A stretch of DNA of 64,000 nucleotides from Pomphorhynchus laevis (GCA_012934845.2 WNNJ02003230.1:186001-250000); one strand, 5' to 3'. Positions 45,720 through 58,368 are shown, counted from the stretch's first letter. Numbers and translations are program-made. Notes: generated by a model not told the origin, from the letters alone.

Positions 45720-47285
45720 TACTCTTAAAGGATTTCGATTCTTCATATTGTGATACCAATACTAAGAAACAGGTTAATTGTAAAATTTCGATAATTTAGT
45801 CAATTTATAAATCATCGAATAATAACTTGACAAAAATGGTTTCTATGTTGTTTCGATAAATTTAAAAGAATACGTTTAATCAATGAAATGCATGTTAAAA
45901 ATAATGCTTCCTATTTAAATAAAGTGCGTGTAAATGATACTTTCGCTAGCAGAACAATATTTTAAATCAGCATCAGTAAACGTTTACAAACAAACGTTTT
46001 GAGGTTCATTCAACAAATTTTTCTTTTTATGTTATTTAAACAAAATATTTTTGATTTCATTATTTTAATTTACACCCCAAACTGTTTTGCTGTAAATATA
46101 TGATCAATGGAAACATATTAAAGGGCTCTCTTATTTATATGTTTGCCAACTTATACATAACATGGAAAAATTCAGAAAACAAATTGTTATTGATTAAATG
46201 AAGAGAGTGAAATAAATTTAAGGACAAATCTGTTAACTTGACACGCTTAAGACAAAAACACATATTAACTGTTTGACTGTTACTATGTTAACAGTCAAAT
46301 ATGTTAATATATTGACATTTAACTGTTTTGTTACGCAAAGATTATAGCAGGTTACTTTTTTAAACTTTGACATTATTAAACATTTATTTCTCTGTATTTA
46401 ATCAATAACGATTTGTTTTACTGATTATTTCCGTTTTATGTATAAATTGGCAAATCTATGAATCAGTAGGCCTAGCAATTGCTGTTATTTTTCTTTTCGA
46501 TCATCTATTTGCAGTCAAACCATAAGGGATGAAAATTAAAATTGTTTTCTAATTTTCTCATATTAATTATTAATTGTTTTCTGTAATTCGTTTAAACAAA
46601 ACGTTTCTTGTGATTAAATTCTTAAAATTGAGTGAATAAAATTATTATTAATGAATGAAAAAGTATTTTTTGAACAAAAATAAACATCTACATTTGTTTC
46701 TACTGTTAAAAGCTGTAGGAAGCTAACCTTAAAACATTTGAAAACTTATAAATTATATTCACAATTAACATAACATTAACAAATTAGTAGATTATACAGA
46801 ATTCAAGTAGCTAACCTGTCCGTGTGGACAGGTAGGCGTCTAAACTTCTTCATATTCCAAGTAATACTCCTCAGCTAGTAAAGTATTCAATATATCACCA
46901 TGTTCCTGAATTAAAGGCACATTATGTGCAAACTGAACAAAAATGCGTCGAAAATAAGAGTTCAATTTTGGTAGATTTATCACGCTAATAAGTGAATTTG
47001 ATATGTATTACTCAATTTCTCGTTTAAAAATAAAAATATCAAATTATATTAATTTATAATTAATATAATTTATTTTCAATAACTACTGATCAACTAGAGT
47101 AATTTCAAATTCTAAGTCGACTTCAATTTTTATAAATTATATAAAGTTTCAATAATGAATAATCAATTATAAATTACTATTTTTAAATTTCAATAAAATA
47201 ATATAATATTCAGCCTAAATACAACTTAAACTATCTATTTACAGCATACATCTAAATTATATTAATAAATAGACGGTGTAGGTAA
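45720..47285. other. AT-rich stretch, no gene seen
   Basis: No coding island, ribozyme core or long repeat was recognised. Confidence 0.5.
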
Positions 47286-47289
47286 CATA

Positions 47290-47600
47290 TATCATATCAG
47301 ATAACTGAGTCTACGTATTTTATACGATATATAAATAAAGATAAATAATAAATAATCATATAAGATTTCATATAAATTTTATCAAGTTAAAATTTAAAAT
47401 TGAAATTTTAAATAAAAATCAATTTTTATGAATTGGCTAATAAATAACATATGATGTATAAGAATAAGGATTCGTGGTCATCAGGAGGAACTGCTATGTT
47501 ATCAGGTTTCGGCCTCTATTGTTTGACCTGACATAACAGCGGGACTAAATACACATTAATGACTTGTTTCCTCTGATATAATTATAAGAATAAGGATTAG
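47290..47600 (-). mobile_element. PLE 3' UTR fragment with structured block
   Basis: Terminus cagataactgagtctacgta at 47299, then AT-rich UTR, gaattggctaataaataaca, and the conserved block up to about 47590 (tggtcatcaggaggaactgc; cctgacataacagcgggac). A shorter plus-oriented UTR piece (acctcaattccttattcgaa) follows at about 47650-47770, head-to-head with it. Confidence 0.7.
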
Positions 47601-47649
47601 ATTATTATTTTATAAGCTTAAAATAAGCTTTTCAATAAAATTATAGTTT

Positions 47650-47830
47650 TGACCTCAATTCCTTATTCGAACACATCGTATATTATATATTAGTCAAGAC
47701 GATTTTTATTGTAAATTTTAATTATAGATTTTTTTGTTAAATAAATATAAATAGCATAAAATCCTATTTAAACCTGTGCAGCGATTGTTACCATTGAAAT
47801 TTGGATGGCTATTTTTTTTATCTTGTACGC
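47650..47830 (+). mobile_element. PLE-UTR-like piece joined to repeat family D
   Basis: ttttgacctcaattccttat and catcgtatattatatattag resemble the PLE 3' UTR start. Then comes aaacctgtgcagcgattgtt, the left part of repeat family D also seen at 48740, 59229 and 59641. Confidence 0.55.
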
Positions 47831-48078
47831 TGTTTTAATATTACAAAAAGTAGTATCATATTTTCAGAATATATCTGCCCTCCTCCTGTAATATATGTAG
47901 GTATTTATAAATAATAACGACATAATGTATATTTTTAACAAATTTATCTTTGAACTAATTTTTAAATGGAATATTTTAAACAAATTTACCTATGAATAAT
48001 CTTTAAAGAGTATCCAATTTTATTGATAATTGGATAATTATTAATTGGATAATTGGTGTTAATTGTTTTGATATTTAG

Positions 48079-48249
48079 GCAAGCATAAATGAAGTAAGAT
48101 TGTGCCCACCTGAACTGTTGATACAAGAAACTGATGACCCGAGGCAAAGTAAGCTGCAAACGTTAATGTACAATTATGGCAAGAAGATTCTGCATATTTT
48201 TGAAGTCCAAGCAGATAAACAAATGAATATTATATACAGTCAAGATATT
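48079..48249 (+). CDS. Candidate internal exon, phase 0-0
   Basis: Acceptor gttttgatatttag and consensus donor GATATT|GTAAGT bound 57 open codons: ASINEVRLCPPELLIQETDD, then PRQSKLQTLMYNYGKKILHI, then FEVQADKQMNIIYSQDI. Both sites are good and the composition is clearly protein-like. One Cys, no hydrophobic segment. Not recognised; partner exons not identified. Confidence 0.5.
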
Positions 48250-48403
48250 GTAAGTGATAAAATTTGAATTTTTAAATTATAAAATATTAATAAAGGATAA
48301 CAAATAAAATTTGTTTGTAAAAAACGTTTATCACCAGAACTTTATAATTTATTATCAATGCAGTTGACTTCTAATAAAGCTGAATAGAACATTGCTAATA
48401 ACA

Positions 48404-48480
48404 GCCGTTTCGTCGTTAAATCGATTGATCAGTAGCGGATACCCCACTGGTGACTGCAAATGAAGAACACTAGATAGTTA
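48404..48480 (-). ncRNA. Decayed hammerhead ribozyme copy
   Basis: Minus strand reads ctatc|tagtg .. cagtcaccagtggggtatc .. cgctaCTGATCA atcg-atttaa-cgac GAAACGGC. Stem I TAGTG/CGCTA and most of stem II still pair, but core G8 is C, the closing pair of stem II is A-C, and stem III has a mismatch. It is an old relative of arrays A and B, probably inactive. Confidence 0.6.
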
Positions 48481-48739
48481 CCAAACGACATTTTTATAAG
48501 CAAGTATTAATCTTGAAATATCCAAGATTATTTAATTTGTAATATCAAATTATTGATATTTAATAATTAGATATCAAATATTTTATTCATTTCAATTTTC
48601 TTATCTGATAGAAATTTAAGAATATCAATCACATATTCGAAAGGAAAACTCAAACCATTTGAATATTATAAATCTAGAATTAAAAATTAGCAAACTCTAA
48701 CTTATAAAAGCTTAAAATAAGCGTTTCAATAAAATTATA

Positions 48740-48995
48740 GTTTTGACCTCAATTCCTTATTCGAACACATTGTATATTATATATTAGTCAGTACGATTTT
48801 TATTGGAAATTTTAATTATAGATTCTTTCGTATTTAAACCTGTGCAGTCATTGTTACCATTGAAATTTTGATGACTATTTTTTATCCTGCACGTTACTTT
48901 TATCATATCTATAAGCCAACAGCAGTACGCTACCTTTTAGTATTGATAGACATCATCAGCTACTGATTCAATACCTACGTTTCACATTTCGGTTA
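48740..48995 (+). mobile_element. Repeat family D copy (after PLE-UTR-like sequence)
   Basis: After a PLE-UTR-like start come cctgtgcagtcattgttacc, ataagccaacagcagtacgc and gacatcatcagctactgatt. The same modules occur at 59229-59405 and 59641-59810. The minus strand carries CTGATGA followed 14 nt later by a GAAA-like tetrad (TAAA here). Confidence 0.65.
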
Positions 48996-49226
48996 TTTGA
49001 ATTATTATAATTTTTAATTTATTATATAATCAATAACATCAAAGTTGTAAACACGAATTTACATAGATTTCGCTGAACCGTGAAATTATTACCTTGTGAT
49101 TGTTTGTAAGTTATTTTTATTCATTAAAATTTGGTGCAAAGTACTTAATTTACGATTGTGTAATCTATTATTGCGATTTCACTTAAAATGTTTGCGCGAA
49201 ATGAAATATCTCAAATATATTAAATA

Positions 49227-49987
49227 ATTGGAGAAAGTGAAAATATTATTTTTATTAAAGTCAAATTTTCGATAGCTAACTGCAATCATCTCCATGGCAA
49301 AATTATAAAAAATGAACAACAAAATGAAAATATATAGTTAGTTCATGACGCAGCAAATCAAAGTGTTCAAAATCCTCTCCAGAATCATGTTTACCACAGC
49401 GTAGTCGATCAAACAACTAGATGTGATACGCCTTTTTTAAAACAAACAATTAAACACTGAAAATTCACTATACACAAAATTAAACAAATAATACTTAAGA
49501 TCACAATAAAATTTTAATTAATAAATATAAACCAACATAAAAAATAAAATTTAAATTTAAAACTTATCAATTGCATTACATAAAATAATTTTGCAAACAA
49601 AACATTTTATTATAAAATCTGGTTTATTATTACGCACTAATAGTTTTTATGTATTCTTTCTTGCTAAAATACCGTTTTTCACGGAAATTATTACGAAAGA
49701 TATTCTATGATTATTGTTTGAGGAATATTCTATAACAGCGCCGGATCCCGTTCCTTTTTAAAAGAATATAAATATTTGTAACAAAAATGGAGCACAGCTA
49801 GTTGTTTCATCTACTGCGAAGTTGTAGACTCTTGAAAGGAGATTTTGAACACTTTGATTTGCTGCGTCGTGGACTAAATATATTTTTTAATTTTGTTGTC
49901 TCATAATGTTATTATGAGGATGATAGCAGTTAGCTATCGAAAATTTGACCTTTAATAAAAATAATAATAATTTCACTCTCTCCACTA
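49227..49987. mobile_element. Non-autonomous DNA transposon, hAT-like by target duplication
   Basis: Inverted arms of about 190 bp (49227-49425 and 49797-49987) share ttttcgatagctaactgc, aatcaaagtgttcaaaatc and ccgcagtagatgaaaca-like blocks. The element is flanked by attaaata at 49219-49226 and 49988-49995, an 8-bp duplication typical of hAT elements. There is no transposase frame inside. Confidence 0.7.
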
Positions 49988-49995
49988 ATTAAATA

Positions 49996-50735
49996 TAATT
50001 TAAGAATGAGTGAACAATTAATTTATAATAAAATAATATTTTAAAATCTTTAAAAATTTTGTGAAAAATATTACATAAAATCTTTATTAATCTATCATTC
50101 ATTATAGAAATAAATATAACGAGTTAGCGATCACTTACATATAATGATTTATATAATTAGTTGTTCACTAGAGCTTTTGTTCAACTTAGCATAGATTCAT
50201 GCTTGTCGCGTTCTTATATACCATAATAACAAAATGAATATTCAAGAATGAATATTACCATTTGTTCCTGAAAATGATCTAAATTTAGCAAACCATGTCT
50301 GGATCTTACTTCTATTTTTATTAGATACCAGTTGGTCTAAGCAAACGAATATACGTTATACTAAATACTATGGCAATTGATGATAGCGATATTGCATTTA
50401 TAACAAACTACGGAAGAGTCGATTTGAAGATTAAGATGATAAAACAGGAATCAAGAATGTCGATAAATGGTTATGATAAATCATCACCACTATAATTTAA
50501 GATGATGTTGCTTGTAAAAATATGCTCGTGGCTATTGTCTAGTAATAAAAAATAATTATAATGTATAAATTCTATTTAATGATTATGGTCAGTGATTCCT
50601 TACCAGTTGGGCAGCATAAAATTGCATTTTTGAATGCAACTGAAGCACGAAACGAGTTCTTAAATCCTACTTATAAGGTTTACACACAATTGAGAGATTA
50701 ATAACATAGGATAAAGCGTTTACATACAAAAATAC
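49996..50735. other. AT-rich stretch, no gene seen
   Basis: No coding island or repeat was recognised. Confidence 0.5.
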
Positions 50736-50737
50736 AT

Positions 50738-51129
50738 TTAGAATCGCTGCTCCTTATAATAATTTAGAAATGTTAAAATTTTTAAATGAATTCATACATA
50801 AAAGTTAATTTTTGAGTGTTACATCGTATTGTGTTTTAATATTGGAGTCCCTATATTAAGGAATGTTGAAAATATTGTTAGAATCGCTGATCTTTATAAT
50901 AATTTAGAAATGTTCAAATTTTTAAATGAATTCATAAATAAAAGTTAATTTTTGAGTGTTACAACGTATTGTGTTTTAATATTGGAGTCCCTATATTAAG
51001 GAATGTTGTAAATATTGTTAGAATCGCTGCTCCTTATAATAATTTAGAAATGTTCAAATTTTTAAATGAATTCATAAATAAAAGTTAATTTTTGAGTGTT
51101 ACATCGTATTGTGTTTTAATATTGGAGTC
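50738..51129. repeat. 140-bp tandem repeat, 2.8 copies
   Basis: gaatcgctgctccttataat begins units at 50741, 50881 and 51021, exactly 140 bp apart, with few differences. The array ends after atattggagtc at about 51129. No ribozyme core. Confidence 0.92.
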
Positions 51130-51682
51130 GTAACATTTTATAGAATTATATCAAATAATTAATTTAAAACATTTTGATTCAACAATTTACGAGGAATTAG
51201 ACAATTAAATTGACTTTATTTATTAAGTATATAAATTATCGAAGAAAATAATGGTTTTCATTAGGTAAACTATTTCTTGGATAATTTTCTGTTGCTAGAT
51301 TTGCTTGCGGCGATATCGAAGGTCAAGATACATAACGTAACAATAAACGTTGATAATTCAAATATTTAATAAAACATTTTTCCACACACAATTAATAACA
51401 AGTAATCAGATAATAGATTATTATCAATAATAATTAAATAAATGAGATTATCTAAGCAGATATGTGTAATTGTTTCAAAAATTACAGTTCTAAATTATTA
51501 ATACATTATTTTAAATATTATTAACTATGAGGTTTATCTTTTATTTATTACCCAAATTAATTTACTAATAAATAAATTTATGAAATTATTATTGAATGAT
51601 ACTTAAATAATTATTAAATTAATTTTTATTAATTTTATTAAATTATAAAATTATTATTTAATTATTTAATTATTTTTAAATA

Positions 51683-51930
51683 TTTGATAATGATCAATTA
51701 TTGATAAAGAATTATTGGAGCAAAGAAAAGAAGAAATTATTTTTGATATTTTACTAACTACTGAAAATAGTTAGCAAAATAGCATTTTTTTGAAAATTCT
51801 GCAGATGAATTTTCTTCAGAAAATTTTCTGAAAATGATAACCGAAGTTAGCGAAATATCAAAAAATTTCAAATTTTTCTTTGATCCAGCTCCAATAATTC
51901 ATTATCAATAATTGATCATTATCGAATATT
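51683..51930. mobile_element. MITE-like foldback, family A copy 2, with inverted flanks
   Basis: Core 51713-51896 has family A ends (attggagcaaagaaaagaag; ctttgatccagctccaat). The flanks are also inverted copies of each other (tgatcaattattgataa with ttatcaataattgatca), so the insertion site lay in a palindrome or the element is longer. Confidence 0.65.
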
Positions 51931-52175
51931 TAAAAATAATAATTAATAATTCTTTATTATTAAATTATTATTAATTTTATTAAATTATTAAATTAAAATA
52001 AATTATTAAATTATAATTTGTCATATTTTTTGGTATAAAAGTAATAAAAACATTGTTTAATTTGTCAACTAAAACCGGCGAATTCGCAAGATCTTGCGAA
52101 TCTTGTATCAGGCTGTGTTAGAATGAAATATTTCATATAAATTTTCCTCTTTCTACATTCCTATTTTTGAGAGAA

Positions 52176-52221
52176 GATATAGCTGTCCTCTCCCCACAAC
52201 AGTAGAGAGGACAGCTATATC
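52176..52221. other. Perfect 17-bp hairpin
   Basis: Arms gatatagctgtcctctc (52176-52192) and its complement (52205-52221) with a 12-nt loop. It lies just downstream of the 3' end of the pogo/Tc5-like transposase remnant and may be a terminal repeat structure or terminator-like hairpin. Confidence 0.75.
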
Positions 52222-52246
52222 CCCATTCCTGTTTTATTCTTATCTT

Positions 52247-52774
52247 TTATGTCATATTGTTTATAATCGCTCTTGCTGATTCAATAAACTCTTTTGCTAA
52301 AGCCTTAGCATCATCAGGTAATTTTCTACAAGATGTTTGAACCCTTAAAACCAAACAAAATCTTCTTTTAAATTTTTCAATCTGTTTGAACAATGGAAGT
52401 TTTCTAAACGCAACTCTTTGGAGTAGTTTGTTGCTTAACGTTGAAGATATTTATCTTTCACAAGTCCCTTGTTATTCATACGGTAGACTCAATCTATAAG
52501 TTTGGCATTTAATTCTTCAAAGGATGTAAATCTGCCCCCACGACCAACTCTTCTGGTCGAAGCATTAGATTTGTTTGAGTTAAGCAAAATTGCATAGTAT
52601 TCTTCCTTTTTCTCGAGCAAACGTTGTAACATTTTATATGAGATTCCGTATTTTTTGACAATCTCAATTCTGATTCGTTTATGATCGTCAGTATTTAGTG
52701 ACTCGTAGTTTCGAATTACGCCAATTTGAATCTAAGTGTATAACTTTTCCTTCTACACAAGTTTTTTCAGACAT
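52247..52774 (-). pseudogene. pogo/Tigger (Tc5-type) transposase DNA-binding region, degenerate
   Basis: The minus strand from 52774 reads MSEKTCVEGKVIHLDSNW, then KRIRIEIVKKYGISYKMLQR, then RRVGRGGRFTSFEELNAKLI, and FKRRFCLVLRVQTSCRKLPD in changing frames, ending KALAKEFIESARAIINNMT. The layout is that of a pogo/CENP-B-like N-terminus: a psq-type helix-turn-helix, then an HTH_Tnp_Tc5 domain (the W.xxFKxRxxLxxR pattern). The frame is interrupted by stops (for example TGA right after the first 33 codons and after KLID) and at least one shift. The DDE catalytic domain is absent, so only the DNA-binding part of a dead DNA transposon remains. Confidence 0.65.
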
Positions 52775-52999
52775 TAAGGGTAAAAATAAAAAAATTTGAA
52801 TTCTCATGATTATAAGACACTGTCTAATATTTAAATATAAGAAGGTGGTATAGTATATTCGAATATACGATGATCTTATAATCGAGGGAAAGCAGTAGTT
52901 GTCTGCGCGTGCTGGTCATCCTTGTACTGACTGCCTAGCTTGACAATGTTTGAATCGGCATTACCAATCTCTCATCACTCATATGATATCCCAACACTT

Positions 53000-55900
53000 C
53001 CCTATATTCCCAAAATACATAATCATTTAACACTAGTCTAGCAATTCCTGCTCTCAACGGTGACGAAGGTGCTACACACGATATTCACTGCGCCACTCCT
53101 AATTGCCCGTCTTTATAAGAATTTGGTTATCTAGACGCATCACCGCGGGCTTTCTTCATCAAAGAGCTTACTGCTGATTTTGCGCAGCACGTATTATTGA
53201 CCAAAATGTCATAAATTCTAACAAATTTGTGAAGAGATTAACCAAATAAATCTGAAGCTCATGCATATTAATTCTATATTGGAAAATCATCTCCATCATC
53301 AGATATCTCTCATATTGAATCACATATTCAAATGCTCCGTGCTAAATACGATTCATAAGTAAAAACGACTATATTAACTGTCACTATCAATAACGTCACG
53401 AGAAAACATTCGCTCATATTGCAAATCCGTGGTTACCTTTATTATACGCCACTATGAATACGTTCCCTTTAAACAACATCACACTAGCCATCTGATAATA
53501 GAAATTTGGTCATTAAAGCAACAACAAATGATACTCGAAAAGAGCGAAATTTTATCGTTCGTAATATTCCGTCTGAAAATGACGAAGTGTAGGTTCCCGA
53601 TCTTCTCGGCTAATTCGGACTTAGTGCAGAAGTACATAAAGCCAACTTCATTCGACTTAGTGGCTTAAACGATAATACGTCTAATTACATACGCTTATCT
53701 TAAATCTATCTCTTGCACAAGAAGTCATGTTTGTTATCCCAAATTAAGAACAAACCCCTCTCGACAATCAGTATATGTATAACGCAGATCTCTCTAAAGA
53801 AGATCTTGAACGTGAGTTCGATCTTCGACAACCCCGATATACAAAACAAGTTAGCAATCATAACAAGATTACATAGTCAGATAGGGACGCTTAGTATTCT
53901 TTCCCCATCCCGCGACAATTCTATCTTTGGAATGACTTAAATCTAAACTAATGTTCATTCACCATCCTTTGATAACACATTAGAGCTAACATCCACTAGT
54001 CCTTGATCTCTATAAACACAAAGTTCAATGTCCACTAATTTGACGTATCATAATATAGATATTAAATCCATACGAAACAGTACAATGAGCAACCCCTGCT
54101 TTATCCAATCGTGCAATTAATCAACTTGCTCCACAATCCGTTTAATATTTACTTTAAATCCCAAACCTTCAAATCGACTTTAAGTTACATAGTCACCACA
54201 TATAATTGATATTATTGTAGTATCCGCGTGTTCCACAACTCTTCGACCTCTTTGAATTCTTAACAACACTAGTATGTGATCCAATATCCGTATTTCATGT
54301 TATCAAATTTCAGCAACCTGTCTAGGAATCGATCGTTCAAAGAAAGCTTCTTACTTGGCTTTGATTTTGACTATTAACCTGGACAGTGTCCAAAGGTCGC
54401 TGTTTGATGGCTGTTGAAACTCCCTTTGTTCCTTCATTTGGTGTTTCATTTTGATGAATTCTATGTCATTATTCTCACAGAAACGCTAGCATGCGACCCA
54501 ATTACAATATATAGATTTCAGGTTACCAAAATTTCAGCAATTATTCTAGGAAGCGGTCGTCCAATGAAAGGCCTGTAATCGACTTGGATTCTGACTTCTC
54601 AATATGGCCAGTATCTAAGGGTCACTGCTCGATAACTATTGAAACTCCAACATGTTATTTCATTGGAAGTTACTTTGCTTCATATTCATCCACTCCAGAA
54701 ATTATCGACGAATTGCACACCATAATGTTGCGTTTACATTTTGACGGCTCTATAGTAATCGCAGGTAATATTGACGCTAATTATTTAAATCATGCATGTG
54801 CTAAGTTTCACCTCATTTCCAGATTTTTCCAGGCTAAAGGAATCAGCATGCAATCATCTACATCAGACGCAACTTACTACACCCATAATGGGTCAAGCAC
54901 CATTAACCTTATATTCTCTTCTGTTCCAACTAAAGTGAATATTGACACTGAGAGTTTCTGGTCTTTTATACGTAAACATAAACCAGTTATCGCTGAACTT
55001 CCATAAATATCACCAACACATCCGAGACGCTCTCGACAAAGCAAAGCCTGTCAAAACTTAGACGATGTTATGATTTTACCAAACTGAATATCGACGAAAT
55101 CTCTTCTTGATATATTCTTGACAATAACGACGTCATTACTAGCTACATAACATTATGAAATGCTTTGACATCAGCATGATCATACCGTACCTATGTACGA
55201 AACACAATAAAAGCCATATCATTTCGACATCCCTGTGTCTCTGAACTGCGATCCTTTTTAAAATAATTTCATTCGTAGGCCAACTTAACACCTCAAGAAT
55301 ATCATATGTACATTCGATGAAAACAAATTTACACAATTTTAGTGAAACAGCGCTATCAGGAGATTCATATACTTAATAAAATTCGACAGCTAAGATAAGC
55401 TGATAAGTTCCTGTGGAAACTTAACTTCACTCAAAACTGCACGGTATGCACTAATATCCCGATTGATGAATGGAAAACACACTTTTAAGCGTTATATGGT
55501 TCGTCTGACAGTTTGAATAACCACTTTGACTTAAGAACTATTCTCGTTCCCATTACACTTGGACATATTCTCCAGAGTGATCTTAACAACTATAAATTAA
55601 ACATTTTCTGTTAATGAACTCCAAAATGCTTTAGCATATCTCAATAATCACTAAGACACCGGTACATGTTAAAGATACATTGAACTGACCTGTTTAGCAA
55701 GGTTTCTATTAAATCCTCGGTTCCCAAGTTTTCAGAGCAATCATTGGTTTAGGTCCTATATAAAGGTTCTGGCGGCTCCTATGATCCAAATGCATATCAA
55801 GGCATCGCAATCCTTAATCATTCTTCAAATTCTTATCATCATTGCTTTCACGTCGCCTTTCCATCTAATCCGAGCAACTTCTGCCTCTCGAATAACATGG

Positions 55901-57060
55901 ATTTCTCAATCGACATTACACCATCACCGCGCTACTACTATTCTCACAATGATACCGTCCGCTCGTCGCTGCTGCAAAGTGACCCACTAAGTGGGCTTTT
56001 TTTCTCAGTTTTGTTGGATATTTAACAGCTTACTTGTAAACGATCCCAACCCACTCCAAAATCATTATTTTCCCTCACGACCTGTTTATACTTTCCGACT
56101 CTATTCAAATCGCATAAACCACACTTGATCAATTTAACCTTTATTGTATCGAAAACGGCCTTACTGTCAACATTCTGAAGACCAAAACCATCAAATTTCG
56201 CAGTTGATGACGCCTTGCTAATTCAGATAAACTTTCGTTAAACTATCGACTAATCGAATTCATCAATTTTTATAAATATCTAGGCGTCCATCTAATCTTC
56301 ATATGGTCATTTCGTCTCGACTTTATACAAAAATCATGTAAAGTATTATCGACCACATACGCATATCGAAAACTTTCTAGCATATATGGTTATTACAGGA
56401 ACGAAGAAGAAAATATCCCTTATTTGATAAATATTTTATATTTCGATAGCTCCCGCTATCGTCATCAACTGAGGGTGATAGCAGGAGCTATCGAAATATA
56501 GAATTTTTATCAAATAAAGGATATTTTCTTCTTCGTTCCTGTAATAACTATATATTTGAAATGGAAGAAGATTGTGGGTTTAGTATTTATTACTTTTTAG
56601 TATATTTACCTAGTGCCCTTCGATTCTTTAAGGTTATGCTAAAATTCATGATAACTTACGCCCTACCAGTAACATGCTCCGACCTTTCAAAGATCAACTT
56701 TTATCAATTAGATGCATGTAAGTTGCGTTTATCAAAAAAGTCTTTGCTCGATCACCCAAAAGCCAGTCCACGCCTATTGTAGCAATTACATCGATTCAAC
56801 TCAATCAGTAGAGTATCGACAACATTTTCGTCTCCAATAAACATCCACATGCAAACACACAGAACAATTTCCTACTAAGCCTTTTGCATTCAACCCTGAA
56901 ATATCCTCAGCATCGAATACTTTGAAATCACTATGACATAAACCACACGCAAACAAAATATTACTTATTGTCCGCGCCCATTCAACGTTCACCCATTTCT
57001 TATCTGTTTAATTGTCTGTCCTTAACAAATTGTCACCCAACAAATCGATTTGCAAACTAC
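53000..57060 (+). mobile_element. Long decayed LINE: ORF1 region, endonuclease, RT
   Basis: A GC-raised region of about 4 kb. The best part, 54584-55006 (140 codons), is an endonuclease-like domain (YFIGSYFASYSSTPEIIDEL; IVIAGNIDANYLNHA, where the usual GDFNA Asp is Asn; STINLIFSS near the end). RT landmarks follow at 55750-56350: YKGSGGSYDPNAYQGIAIL, then RSSLLQSDPLSGLFFSVLLD. A post-RT piece (ALRFFKVMLKFMITYALPV) lies at 56615. Many stops and frame changes. A MITE-like foldback interrupts it at 56387-56555. The same family supplies the fragments at 61890-63250. Confidence 0.7.
56387..56555. mobile_element. MITE-like foldback inserted in the LINE
   Basis: Near-perfect arms of about 70 bp: ggttattacaggaacgaaga / tcttcgttcctgtaataact, with inner tatttcgatagctcc / ggagctatcgaaata. 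The LINE reading resumes on the far side, so it inserted after the LINE. Confidence 0.8.
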
Positions 57061-57079
57061 CGCTATTACCTTAATTACT

Positions 57080-57384
57080 AATTAGGGTAATACAATTATA
57101 GTAATAATTAATTATTAGTATAATTATAAATAAATATTATTTACTAATAATATTAAATAATGTCTTATTATTTAAATTTTGATTATTTAACTTTAGATTT
57201 TAAATTAAAATTTTGCAATTATATAAATTGTATTATATTTATAATGTAAAAATCATTCATTTTAATTGCATTAATTTAAAAATATATATATTTAAAATTG
57301 GTAGACGCTCTAATAATGTATAAAGCAACTAAGTATGTCAATTACGGAATTATTTCTACTGCGTTAACACCCGCAGCATCCAGA
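57080..57384. other. AT-rich spacer / probable 3' UTR of the HIG1 gene
   Basis: Low-complexity sequence downstream (in minus sense) of the HIG1-domain stop codon. No other feature seen. Confidence 0.4.
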
Positions 57385-58365
57385 TTAATCTTCCTTTTTC
57401 ATCTTCGGTGGCCATGACTCCTCTGTCATATGTTGATATAGTTTGTAAATAGATCCTAGTGATAGGATTGCGATGGCACTGCCTTGAACAATAACTCGTG
57501 TTTGACACCAAAACCAGGATTTATTCACGGCATTTTTTCTGGCGACAAACATATTATATCCCAGAAGACTAATCGCAGCCCCAACAGCTAAAAGGAAATG
57601 TCTTAAAATAGACAACAAATAAAACAATATGAAAAACGACCATTTATTTGTCGTACAAAATTGCGATAAAATCGCATTTACAATTTCGTTTTCTTAATAC
57701 ATGCAACAATTAGATAAACGATTTTACAAATCTATTCGTTATATGCAAGATCCAATTCACAAATCTATTCGTTATATGCAAGATCAAATTTAAAAATCTT
57801 GTAAATGAGATGACTCTATAAAAATAAATATTCCCAATATTTTGCCGGGGTATTTAATTTCAAATAAAATGAATATCTACGAAATATAATAAAATTTTTA
57901 AATATGAATTGTTTACAAAATTTAATATAAATTATATTTAGTTAACACAATATTAAATGCGGCATTTATTGCTTTTTACGTTATTAAATTTATTTATTAA
58001 TAAATTATTTAAAGTAAGAAATTTATTGCATTTTGCATTTGGCTAGCTACATATAGCACACAAATACTGGAAATGATCAACTGAAAATGTTAGAATTAAA
58101 CTAATAAAAGTATTATCATGTAAATTTATTCAAAAATCACTTGTTCAATTTTCAGAAATAAGGAGACATTATAAAAGCTCAGAAAAACTATACGACAAAT
58201 TTAAAACTATATTATAGCGTGAAATTATTAAAGAAGCAATTTGAAATTTTATATGATAAAAGTTAAATGAAGAAATCACCTACAAATTGGAACAAGCGGA
58301 TTTGTATTAATTCTATCAAGGACGCGTGATCTTGACGATCTTTTAATTCTTGGTTCCGATGACAT
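57385..58365 (-). CDS. HIG1-domain protein (HIGD1-like), two exons, 94 aa
   Basis: Exon 1 is 58365-58284 and exon 2 is 57587-57385, separated by a 696-nt intron (donor T|GTAGGT, acceptor tttccttttag) and joining in phase 1 to 95 codons including TAA. Near residues 20-30 is NTNPLVPIS, the counterpart of the ENPFVPxG entry to the HIG1 domain. Two membrane segments follow: VGAAISLLGYNMF and, after a QTRVIVQGS loop (compare xRVxxQG in the family), AIAILSLGSIYKLY. Length matches HIGD1A (93 aa as I recall it). HIG1 proteins sit in the mitochondrial inner membrane and assist respiratory-chain complex assembly and hypoxia survival. An AG directly before the ATG (tatatttcag|ATTATG) suggests a 5'-UTR intron or a trans-splice site. 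Confidence 0.85.
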
Positions 58366-58368
58366 AAT

